The position numbers and the translations under genes are program-made. The notes beneath the pieces were generated by a model. It saw only the letters and a list, made by a program, of their open reading frames with translations, searched no databases and had not been told where the DNA came from. 64,000 bases of DNA from Cyclobacteriaceae bacterium (lineage in GTDB: Bacteria > Bacteroidota > Bacteroidia > Cytophagales > Cyclobacteriaceae): assembly GCA_028278225.1 (NCBI GenBank), contig JANQEU010000014.1, forward strand, positions 62,001 through 126,000. Reading direction: 5' to 3'. Positions 46,830 to 54,699 of this stretch are shown piece by piece. Each line of letters opens with the position of its first letter. The stretch's first letter is position 1.

Positions 46830-47571
46830 CTATGAATGGGGTTTTCAACCTAACCAAATAAGACTCACCAATTATCAGTAACCCATTCAATGCTTTCGGT
46901 CCTTTAACAACCAATCTATTTTTAATAACAATAGTGGTACGTCTTTATTTCCTTTTGTTTGTAACTATTCACAAATTTTAACAATTGAGCTCCCTTTGTT
47001 TCGAAATCTTTAGGATATCGATAGAAAATTTATGAAAGTTGCACCTCTTTTTACCTTAACCGCAATAAACCGAGGTAAGTTCATCACTCCATGGATCCTG
47101 TCTCCATTCTGACTTTCAGACTCATCTAAGCCCTGGACATGTATCCTGGAAATGTTTTTGTACCACTCTAATGACCTGTTCTACCCGTTTATCCTCAATC
47201 CTAAGTCCGATCAAAACACAGTTTCCCTACGAACTTTCCGGCCATGTCAAATCAATAACTGATTTTGTCACCAAAATGTTACAGGGATTTATTTAAAAGT
47301 TCCTCCCCGTTTTCTCATTCATCCCATTCCATTATTCGAGTTCAGTTCCCGGAGGGTATTTCTGTTGACACCAGGTCGGTTCATTTCTTCATAATGAGGA
47401 ATTTTATGCCATTTCATTGTAAATGGAAATAGCATTTAACAATCCATTTTGCCTATTAATTCCATCACAAATAAATAATTGTCTACACTTTGACAATGAC
47501 GGCGTATTGTTGTTATCTTGAAGATCAACCTTAATAAACTCGCGTTTGATAAATCACCTTCGTGACTGCCA
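46830..47571. other. Gene-free stretch of about 740 bp
   Basis: No convincing protein or RNA gene is seen. All frames are broken by stops; the longest short frames have no family look. Two small hairpins stand out: TTACCT/AGGTAA (47051-47078, 16-base loop) and CCATTT/AAATGG (47409-47426, 6-base loop). Near the end, TTG (47491) and TATCTTG (47514) could be a promoter for the flavoprotein gene. It is by far the largest gap in a dense window. Confidence 0.6.
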
Positions 47572-48870
47572 ATGCAACACATTGCAATAATTGGAAACGG
47601 CATAGCCGGTATCACGGCTGCCCGGCACATTCGAAAAAGGAGTGACTTCAGGATCACCGTAATCTCAGGCGAATCAGATTACTTTTTCAGCCGTACGGCC
47701 ATGATGTATATCTACATGGGCCACATGAAATTTGAGCACACCAAACCCTACGAAGACAGGTTTTGGCTCAAAAACAGGATTGACCTCAAAAAAGCATGGG
47801 TAAAAAATATTGATTTCGATGGTAAAACACTCTGGTTCGAAAATGGTGAAAAACTGGAATATGACAAATTGATAATAGCCACGGGGTCGAAATCAAATAA
47901 ATTCGGATGGCCCGGTCAGGACCTTGAGGGTGTGCAGGGCTTATACAGCCTGCAGGACCTGGAACTTATGGAGAAGAATTCCAGGAACATTGACCGGGCG
48001 GTAATTATAGGAGGCGGATTGATCGGCGTGGAAATGGCCGAAATGTTGTGTTCAAGAGGAATTGAGATCACGTACCTTATCAGGGAAGATCATTTTTGGG
48101 GGAACATATTGCCGAAAGAAGAGTCCGCCCTTATTGATGATCACCTGTATGATCATGGTATCGATCTGCGCCAAAATACTTTGCTGGCTGAAATCATTGG
48201 TGACAGTTCGGGTAAAGTAAAAGCGGTCAAAACGGAAACTGGCGATATTATTGATTGTCAGTTTGTAGGCCTTACGGTAGGAGTTCATCCTAACATTGAT
48301 CTCGTGAAAGGTTCAGATCTTGAAGTTGAAACGGGGATACTCATCGACGAATATTTGCAGACCAATATTCCTGACGTGTACGCCATTGGGGATTGTGCAC
48401 AGGTGAGATTGCCTATGCCCGGGAGACGACCGGTAGAGGCAGTTTGGTATGTGGGCAGGATGATGGGCGAAACTGTAGCCCATACCATCACCGGGACGAA
48501 AACGATCTACTACCCGGGCATATGGTTCAACTCTGCTAAATTCTTCGATATCGAGTATCAAAACTATGGTGTGGTGCTACCAGAATGTCCTGAGGGTTGT
48601 TCCGAGTTCTACTGGGAATCCGGTGATAGAAAAAAAGCCGTTAAAATGGTTTATGCCAACGATACCCTGGAAGTAAAAGGGGTAAATTTTTTCGGGCTCA
48701 GGCAAAGGCATGAAGTGTGGAATAAATGGCTAAGTGATAGCAAGAGCCTGGATTTTGTAATCGGCAATCTGGCAGAAGCCAATTTTGATCCTGAATTTTT
48801 TACCCGGCACGAAGTTGATATTCAGAAAAAATTCAATACGGAATTTTCAGGCAGGATGATTTTTAAGTAG
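47572..48870 (+). CDS. FAD/NAD(P)-dependent pyridine nucleotide oxidoreductase
   Basis: The 432 residues have an N-terminal FAD loop (IIGNGIAGITAA, 5-16), LIIATGSKSN, a second dinucleotide loop (VIIGGGLIGVEMAE, about 145-158) for NAD(P)H and the C-terminal FAD motif VYAIGDCAQV. The overall plan is that of nitrite/rubredoxin/ferredoxin reductases and NADH oxidases with no redox-active Cys pair. A tail of about 100 residues (YPGIWFNSAKFFDIEYQNYG...) follows the standard fold. The gene after it, 50 bp downstream, encodes a membrane polyferredoxin, which suggests that this protein moves electrons between NAD(P)H and that partner. The physiological acceptor is unknown. Confidence 0.88.
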   Translation: MQHIAIIGNGIAGITAARHIRKRSDFRITVISGESDYFFSRTAMMYIYMGHMKFEHTKPYEDRFWLKNRIDLKKAWVKNIDFDGKTLWFENGEKLEYDKLIIATGSKSNKFGWPGQDLEGVQGLYSLQDLELMEKNSRNIDRAVIIGGGLIGVEMAEMLCSRGIEITYLIREDHFWGNILPKEESALIDDHLYDHGIDLRQNTLLAEIIGDSSGKVKAVKTETGDIIDCQFVGLTVGVHPNIDLVKGSDLEVETGILIDEYLQTNIPDVYAIGDCAQVRLPMPGRRPVEAVWYVGRMMGETVAHTITGTKTIYYPGIWFNSAKFFDIEYQNYGVVLPECPEGCSEFYWESGDRKKAVKMVYANDTLEVKGVNFFGLRQRHEVWNKWLSDSKSLDFVIGNLAEANFDPEFFTRHEVDIQKKFNTEFSGRMIFK

Positions 48871-48920
48871 ACAGATATTCAATGAAGAAGTACTCCGGAA
48901 CCTCTATTGGTTAATTCAAT

Positions 48921-50477
48921 ATGAAAATAATAAGATATACAGGTCTTGGTCTTTTTCTTTTCTCATTTGCACTGTTCTTGTCCCTCTTTTTTGGTGGAGA
49001 ATATCAATTAACAAATGAGATTTTCGAAGCTAAAATAAAACCTGAGCATCAGGAAGCGTTGAGGCCTGCATTGAGTGAGCTTTTTGATAAGACCTACCGA
49101 ATTAGTATTCCATTTGTCAATGATATAAATACATCTATCACCGATATAAATGAAATATTCAGGGCGGAACAGCAATGGGACAAAATAATCTATGATGATT
49201 ATACGGGAGCACTAACCAAAGCATCAACCTCCGGGTTGATCAGGTCCCATACTTCACTTTTATTCCTATTAGTGTTTCTGGTTGGCACAGCAGGCGCCAT
49301 GATGTTTATCCTGCCACAGACAAAATTAGCCGGACTACCGGGCATCAAGAATAACCGGATATTTTTCAATGCCCTGAATAATCGTGGATGGATCGGAATC
49401 CTGATCGGTACGTTTCTGGTCATTTTTTACATCATGCTCTACTTCTATGACCCGTACATCGTCAACTGGATCATATTGGTAGAGCCACTCAAAAAGATCA
49501 TTGATCCCTCCGGAGAATCCAGTCAATGGTTCCTCTATGGTTTCCTCTATACTTTCGCCGTTTTGGTAATGGGGGTTAGGATGATTATCAAATATCGCCA
49601 TAGTCGGTACCAGGTCTTCAGAACAATTTCTGTAATGTTTTTTCAATTGGCATTTGCATTCCTGATCCCGGAGATCCTTGTTGTACTCAATCAACCCTAC
49701 TTTGATTTCAAAAACATGTGGCCGCTGGACTATGATTTTTTTGATGCCTGGCATATCAATGCTTTAACATCGGGCGGAGGAATTGGTTTATTCATGTTGG
49801 TATGGGGAATCACACTTTTTACGGTGGGAGTCCCGGTTTTTGTATACTTCTTTGGAAAAAGATGGTATTGCTCGTGGGTATGCGGGTGTGGAGGTCTGGC
49901 TGAAACGGCGGGTGACCCTTTCCGGCAACTTTCGCAAAAGTCACTCCCTGCCTGGAAAATTGAAAGGTTTCTGGTACATGGGGTATTGGTTTTTGCTGTG
50001 ATCATGACTATCGGTGTGCTTTATTCCTTCTTCACAGGATCTTATTCCATGTTTGGCATTGATACCTACAATTACCTGAGAAAGCCGTATGGTTTTTTTA
50101 TAGGTGCCATATTCTCGGGAGTTATCGGAACCGGATTTTATCCTTTTATGGGAAATCGGGTTTGGTGCCGTTTCGGATGCCCGCTTGCAGCTTACCTGGG
50201 ACTGGTCCAGCGTTTTAAGTCAAGGTTCAGGATCACAACAAATGGAGGGCAGTGCATTTCATGCGGTAATTGTTCCACATATTGCGAAATGGGAATTGAT
50301 GTCAGGTGGTACGCGCAAAGAGGGCAAAATATCGTCAGGGCCTCCTGTGTCGGGTGTGGAATATGTTCAGCCGTCTGTCCCAGAGGAGTACTTAATCTTG
50401 AAAATCTGGAAGAAAAAGGGAGATTCAATAATGCCCCGGTTCTCATAAATGAAAGAGGTGCATCCATAGTCCGTTAG
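48921..50477 (+). CDS. Membrane polyferredoxin, NapH/NosR/CcoG-like
   Basis: The 518-residue protein has several membrane segments (residues 5-25, 105-125, 155-180, 195-215, 235-255, 275-300, 355-385, 395-415). Between them are NapH-type cysteine motifs: WYCSWVCGC (Cys317, 321, 323) and WCRFGCP. The C-terminus has two 4Fe-4S ferredoxin motifs, Cys445/448/451/455 and Cys476/479/482/486, the last followed by Pro. Such proteins pass electrons across or along the inner membrane. Its partner is probably the flavoprotein encoded just upstream. No terminal reductase gene is nearby, so the pathway is open. Confidence 0.88.
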   Translation: MKIIRYTGLGLFLFSFALFLSLFFGGEYQLTNEIFEAKIKPEHQEALRPALSELFDKTYRISIPFVNDINTSITDINEIFRAEQQWDKIIYDDYTGALTKASTSGLIRSHTSLLFLLVFLVGTAGAMMFILPQTKLAGLPGIKNNRIFFNALNNRGWIGILIGTFLVIFYIMLYFYDPYIVNWIILVEPLKKIIDPSGESSQWFLYGFLYTFAVLVMGVRMIIKYRHSRYQVFRTISVMFFQLAFAFLIPEILVVLNQPYFDFKNMWPLDYDFFDAWHINALTSGGGIGLFMLVWGITLFTVGVPVFVYFFGKRWYCSWVCGCGGLAETAGDPFRQLSQKSLPAWKIERFLVHGVLVFAVIMTIGVLYSFFTGSYSMFGIDTYNYLRKPYGFFIGAIFSGVIGTGFYPFMGNRVWCRFGCPLAAYLGLVQRFKSRFRITTNGGQCISCGNCSTYCEMGIDVRWYAQRGQNIVRASCVGCGICSAVCPRGVLNLENLEEKGRFNNAPVLINERGASIVR

Positions 50478-50572
50478 AGCCTTTTCTTTTACTGCCTGAA
50501 AGTTATCCACCTTTCAATGCGCCTGCTGGAATAATGGTAAAAGTCATTGCTATCATAAACAATCAATATCTA

Positions 50573-50602
50573 TTGGAAAAATCAATCGCCTGCCTATTTT
50601 CG
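50573..50602 (+). promoter_or_regulatory. Promoter of the small TPR gene
   Basis: TTG (50573-50575), a 19-bp spacer and TATTTTCG (50595-50602) fit TTG-N19-TAnnTTTG with one mismatch. The -7 box ends four bases before the ATG at 50607, implying a leaderless or nearly leaderless mRNA. Confidence 0.5.
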
Positions 50603-50606
50603 AGAG

Positions 50607-51089
50607 ATGAATTTGCTGGTTGTGCTATTTCCGTTTTTTATCTTTTCCCAGGATCAATTAGAGGTGATCTTAGATAAGGGTTATGATCTCTATTTAAAAG
50701 ACAAATTCGAAAAAGCCATCGAAACCTTCAATCTGGCATTGACCCTGGCACCCGACAATCCCGAAACATATTTGCTAAGAGGATTGAGTCATCACGGCGC
50801 GGGAGAAGTCATGAAAAGCATCGAAGATATGCAAAAGGCAATAGATTTAGATCCGAATTATATTGATGCTTACAGAGAAATAGGCTATATTTATTTAGTA
50901 GGACAAGCTCCAAGAGAGGCACTGGAAGCATTTGACAAAGCAATTGCCCTCGATCCTTCTGTAGCCGAACTTTATGTAAATCGAGGGACAGCCAAATGCA
51001 TGCTGGATGATGCCAATGGTGCAAAAGAAGATTGGAAAAAGGCCAAAGAACTGGGTGTAGCATATTCTGCCTACATGAAGTGCGATTAG
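50607..51089 (+). CDS. Small exported TPR protein
   Basis: The 160 residues begin with a short signal peptide (MNLLVVLFPFFIFSQ) followed by three to four TPR units (DLYLKDKFEKAIETFNLAL, YIDAYREIGYIYL, VAELYVNRGTAKCML). TPRs mediate protein contacts; no catalytic part is present. Likely periplasmic. It stands alone between the polyferredoxin and the TerB-like gene. Confidence 0.85.
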   Translation: MNLLVVLFPFFIFSQDQLEVILDKGYDLYLKDKFEKAIETFNLALTLAPDNPETYLLRGLSHHGAGEVMKSIEDMQKAIDLDPNYIDAYREIGYIYLVGQAPREALEAFDKAIALDPSVAELYVNRGTAKCMLDDANGAKEDWKKAKELGVAYSAYMKCD

Positions 51090-51106
51090 TTTTTGATTTG
51101 GAATTT

Positions 51107-51114
51107 TAACTTTG
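51107..51114 (+). promoter_or_regulatory. -7 element before the TerB-like gene
   Basis: TAACTTTG is an exact match to TAnnTTTG, 33 bases before the ATG at 51148. No TTG lies at the right distance upstream, so only the -7 part is supported. Confidence 0.4.
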
Positions 51115-51147
51115 TATAAAGGTGTTTACCTGATTTAAATAGCTTCA

Positions 51148-51543
51148 ATGGATTATTTACTAAAAAAACAACTTCACATTCTTATTCAACTCGCCATGGC
51201 CGATAATGTATTTACGGATTCTGAGAAGGAGACCATCGTAAAAATCGGAAGAGAACGCGGCGCAGCCGAATCGGAGGTGGATACAATCATCGAAAAACCC
51301 AATCTCAAAGAAAGTCTCATGCCAATGACCCTGACCCAGAAAATGAACTTTCTGTTGGATAGTGTCATGGTTGTTTTGGCCGACAAAAAAATAAATCCAG
51401 CGGAAGAAAGATTCGTACGTCAAATTGCCAAAAAACTAGGTTTCAAGGAGGAAGTTGTGAACTTCCTGATCGAATATCAATCCATGGATCGAAAAGTACT
51501 TAAAGATCTGATGATCCCCTATTTGATCCAGGATCATTTCTAA
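51148..51543 (+). CDS. TerB-like cytoplasmic protein
   Basis: The 131-residue all-helical protein has the two repeated helix-acidic-helix units of the TerB/DjlA N-terminal fold: LIQLAMADNVFTDSEKETI and SVMVVLADKKINPAEERFV. The fold can bind metal and is found in tellurite-resistance and stress proteins, but many lone members have no known role. No other ter genes are nearby, so tellurite resistance should not be assumed. Confidence 0.75.
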   Translation: MDYLLKKQLHILIQLAMADNVFTDSEKETIVKIGRERGAAESEVDTIIEKPNLKESLMPMTLTQKMNFLLDSVMVVLADKKINPAEERFVRQIAKKLGFKEEVVNFLIEYQSMDRKVLKDLMIPYLIQDHF

Positions 51544-51557
51544 GGAGACCCATTCAT

Positions 51558-51574
51558 TTTCGACAAAATCGAAA
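51558..51574. promoter_or_regulatory. Palindrome TTTCGACAAAATCGAAA, copy 1 (putative PadR operator)
   Basis: Half-sites TTTCGA and TCGAAA flank CAAAA. The same 17-mer recurs 57 bp downstream, both ahead of the permease gene at 51678. Confidence 0.6.
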
Positions 51575-51614
51575 CATATATCTGATCATTTGCGTAAATT
51601 AGTCTGATAATCAA

Positions 51615-51631
51615 TTTCGACAAAATCGAAA
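51615..51631. promoter_or_regulatory. Palindrome TTTCGACAAAATCGAAA, copy 2 (putative PadR operator)
   Basis: Identical 17 bases to copy 1, located 47 bp before the permease ATG; followed by GATATA, as copy 1 is by CATATA, so the conserved element is a little longer than the palindrome. Confidence 0.6.
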
Positions 51632-51677
51632 GATATACAGTTCAGAATAATCCTACCTCAGGTACCGTACTTACAAA

Positions 51678-54293
51678 ATGAATTATAGAGAACCTCCAAA
51701 GTGGATATTAAGATGGATGGAACACTATATAGATCCATTCCTTTGGGAAGGTATTTACGGCGATCTTCATCAAATCTTCGGTGAAAACGTCAAAAAAAGG
51801 GGCTATAATACTGCAGTTTGGATTTTTGTGTGGCAGGTACTGGGTTTTCTGAGATGGAGGTTCCGAAACAAAGGCAAAACAAAATCCAATATGAGATCTA
51901 TCTGGTCAAACTACTTACTTGTATCTTTTCGATCACTGAAAAGACACAAGGTCTACTTTCTGATCAATCTGTTGGGATTGGTCCTTGCTATTAGTTGTTC
52001 ACTTTATGCCTATGTGTATATCAGGGACGAAATAGCATTTGACAGGCATCATTCCAAAACCGGACAAATCCATCGGCTGTTTAAGCGGTACATAAATACC
52101 ACTGAGGGTGTGGATCTACTCACAGCTGAAACATCTGGCATGATGGGACCAACCATAAAGGAGGAATATGCCCAGGTAGAAAATTTCACCAGGGTAAGCC
52201 CGCTTTGGGAGGAAGAGATCTTAACATATGACAAGAGGAGCTATTCGATGAAAAACATGTATTACGTTGATAGTACATTTTTTGACATTTTCGATTTCGA
52301 AATGATAGCCGGTGACCCGAAGACGGCGCTTGTATTACCATCTTCCCTTGTATTATCCCGCACTCTTGCACAAACGATCTTCAACAACGAAAATCCGATC
52401 GGTAAGACAATTATCGGCCTCAACGAGGTTCCATTTACGGTTACGGGAATTGTGGAGGATCCGCCACGTCAATCGAGCTTCAAGTTTGATGCCCTTGCCT
52501 CATGGACAACCACTGTTCCCGGAATGGGGCCTTTAGCTGCCAATTGGATGAATAACTGGAGGGCGCAGGGGATTTTTACCTTTTTGGTTCTGGCACCCGA
52601 TAGTGACCCCCATCTTTTGACTGAGGCATTTCCTGATATGATGAAGAGGCACTTCCCCGAAAGAGCCGACCAGTATTTTCTGAGACTACAACCGTTCGAA
52701 AAAATCTATCTTCACAGTGATCAGATCAGAAATATCAGGGGACAAAACATTGGAAGTATAAAGTTTATTTACATCCTGGGCTTTTCGGCTCTGCTAATTC
52801 TGATTATCGCCAGTATCAACTATATAAATGTTACGCTTTCCAGATCCACTCAAAACCGCCTGGAGGTAGGCATCAGGAAAGTAATGGGTTCAAGTCGCCA
52901 ACAGCTGTTGGGACGATTTATTATTGAATCCATAATAAGTACCATTATAGCCTCTGTAATTGGCCTCCTTTTACTGGTTTCCTTGTTTCCAACACTTAAT
53001 AAAATGACTTTGAAACGGATACCTCAAGTCGAACTTTTTGATCCGGTTACAATATTAGTTTTAACTGCATTTTGCCTGGTGATAAGTGTTTTGATTGGCA
53101 TTTATCCGGCTTATGTTCAATCTGCTGCACCTGTTTCTACAATTCTTAAAAGAGGTGCCACCGGACTGGCCTTTACCGGTTGGTTCAAAAAAATCCTTCT
53201 TATCCTGCAATACAGCATTTCGATTGCACTGATCGGAAGTACACTGGTGATCTATAAACAAACTTCCTTTTTGATAAACAAACCGCTGGGATTCGACAAA
53301 GAACGTTTGATGGTTGTTGAAATTGACAATGAAGTGGGTGTAAAGTCAGATGTCTTCGAGGCTGAGATCAAAAAGCATCCCAACGTCCAATCGGTCTCAA
53401 TCACCCGAACAGCGATTGGTGGTGGAAGTTATACTACCAGGGTCAAGCCGGAAGGTTATGAGCACGAATTGAACACCAGGATCTTTGGAGTGGATCAGGA
53501 ATTTTTTGAAACATACAAAATAGAAACAAGGTTTGGGAGAACTTTTTTACCGGGGTCGGTTGCGGATTCAAGCAATCTGGTAGTGAACGAGTCATTCGTG
53601 GAGTTTGCGGGGTGGGAAGATCCCATTGGGAAGCGGATACGATTTAACCCGGATGAAGACAGTTATCCGGTGGTTGGCGTAGTAAAGGACTTTCATTATT
53701 ACTCATTGTCCAACTCAGCCATTGAGCCTGTCATTATGTATCTCAATGATTACCAGCATCGAAACGCCACGATAAAATTAGGCAATGGAGATATTCAGGA
53801 AAGTATAAGTCACGTGGAAAATGCCTGGAACAAAATTGCAACAAGGACTCCCTTCAAATTTTACTTTGTTGATGACTGGTTTAGTAACCAGTATCAAAGT
53901 GAAAATCAGCTGCTCCAAACGACTTCTACTTACTCGATCATAAGTATTGTATTATGCATCCTGGGGCTGTACGGATTAACCGCACTGACCCTTCAGCAAA
54001 GAACGAAAGAGATCAGCATCAGAAAGGTCCTGGGAGCCAGCATTAATTCGGTGGTAGTTCTGGTCAACAAACAATTTGTTGTGATAATCGTCCTTGGCCT
54101 GCTGATAGCTACCCCTTTGTCATATTTGATCACGAAGAGCTGGCTTGACCAGTTTGCTTACCGGGTCCATCTTAATGGGTCGGCTTTCTTTTTTGCCGGC
54201 ATAATATCCATTATCACAAGCGTGATCCTTATCTCCTTCCTGGCGACGAGAGTGGCATCTGCTAATCCTTCGGAAAATCTGAGCCAGGAATGA
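51678..54293 (+). CDS. FtsX/MacB-type permease with N-terminal permease-prefix domain (first)
   Basis: The 871-residue protein starts with a permease-prefix domain (about 5-65: PPKWILRWMEHYIDPFLWEGI...LHQIFGENVKKRG) that is typical of transporters controlled by a neighbouring PadR. A membrane segment near residue 100, a MacB-like periplasmic domain (about 120-340), three segments (about 360-480), a second periplasmic domain and a final FtsX set (about 750-860) follow. This is a double MacB-type permease without ATPase; the ATPase must come from elsewhere. Its promoter region holds two copies of the palindrome. Confidence 0.9.
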   Translation: MNYREPPKWILRWMEHYIDPFLWEGIYGDLHQIFGENVKKRGYNTAVWIFVWQVLGFLRWRFRNKGKTKSNMRSIWSNYLLVSFRSLKRHKVYFLINLLGLVLAISCSLYAYVYIRDEIAFDRHHSKTGQIHRLFKRYINTTEGVDLLTAETSGMMGPTIKEEYAQVENFTRVSPLWEEEILTYDKRSYSMKNMYYVDSTFFDIFDFEMIAGDPKTALVLPSSLVLSRTLAQTIFNNENPIGKTIIGLNEVPFTVTGIVEDPPRQSSFKFDALASWTTTVPGMGPLAANWMNNWRAQGIFTFLVLAPDSDPHLLTEAFPDMMKRHFPERADQYFLRLQPFEKIYLHSDQIRNIRGQNIGSIKFIYILGFSALLILIIASINYINVTLSRSTQNRLEVGIRKVMGSSRQQLLGRFIIESIISTIIASVIGLLLLVSLFPTLNKMTLKRIPQVELFDPVTILVLTAFCLVISVLIGIYPAYVQSAAPVSTILKRGATGLAFTGWFKKILLILQYSISIALIGSTLVIYKQTSFLINKPLGFDKERLMVVEIDNEVGVKSDVFEAEIKKHPNVQSVSITRTAIGGGSYTTRVKPEGYEHELNTRIFGVDQEFFETYKIETRFGRTFLPGSVADSSNLVVNESFVEFAGWEDPIGKRIRFNPDEDSYPVVGVVKDFHYYSLSNSAIEPVIMYLNDYQHRNATIKLGNGDIQESISHVENAWNKIATRTPFKFYFVDDWFSNQYQSENQLLQTTSTYSIISIVLCILGLYGLTALTLQQRTKEISIRKVLGASINSVVVLVNKQFVVIIVLGLLIATPLSYLITKSWLDQFAYRVHLNGSAFFFAGIISIITSVILISFLATRVASANPSENLSQE

Positions 54294-54315
54294 GATTCCA
54301 AAGAAAATTTTCAAA

Positions 54316-54332
54316 TTTTACAAAATCGAAAG
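54316..54332. promoter_or_regulatory. Degenerate third copy of the palindrome, before padR
   Basis: CAAAATCGAAAGA is shared with copy 2, but the left half is ATTTTA instead of TTTCGA. It lies 35 bp before the PadR ATG, where an autoregulatory site would be expected. Confidence 0.45.
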
Positions 54333-54366
54333 AAATATTGTAACGAACCGATAAAAGCAGAGTACT

Positions 54367-54699
54367 ATGAAAGGAACAAACATTGGAGAACTTGAAGAAC
54401 TGGTAATGCTGACTGTGGCCATCCTGTATGATGATGCGTATGGAGTCGCCATCCGGAAAGAGATACAGGAACGATGTAATCGATCCATAACGATAAGCAC
54501 CGTTCACTCCGTCTTAAGCCGGCTGGAAGAAAAGGGATATGTCAATTCCCGTTATGATGGCGCGAGTCCTGAAAGAGGAGGAAGAAGAAAACATCTTTTC
54601 CGATTGACTATCGCCGGTCAGAAAGTTCTCTCGGAAGCAAAAACCATGAGAAACAGTATGTGGGAAGCCATTCCAAAAATTGCATTTGCCAGTGAATGA
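54367..54699 (+). CDS. PadR-family transcriptional repressor
   Basis: The 110-residue protein is a short PadR regulator: a winged helix with the usual start GELEELVMLTVAILYDDAYGVAI, STVHSVLSRLEEKGYV and the wing GRRKHLFRLT, then a C-terminal dimer helix. PadR proteins block efflux and membrane genes until a ligand binds. It sits between two permease genes of the family with which PadR is normally linked. Its stop overlaps the second permease start. Confidence 0.93.
   Translation: MKGTNIGELEELVMLTVAILYDDAYGVAIRKEIQERCNRSITISTVHSVLSRLEEKGYVNSRYDGASPERGGRRKHLFRLTIAGQKVLSEAKTMRNSMWEAIPKIAFASE

Noticed and set aside
47032-47112. 26-codon frame (MKVAPLFTLT...) in the large gap
   Set aside because: Too short, with no ribosome site, partner gene or motif to support it as a leader peptide.
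50497-50516. TTATCCAC inside a TGAAAG/CTTTCA dyad, resembling a DnaA box
   Set aside because: It is a single 8-of-9 match between genes, without further boxes or an unwinding region; chance or a weak hairpin is enough.
51148-51543. Tellurite resistance function for the TerB-like gene
   Set aside because: Only the fold is shared; no terC, terD, terZ or related gene is nearby.
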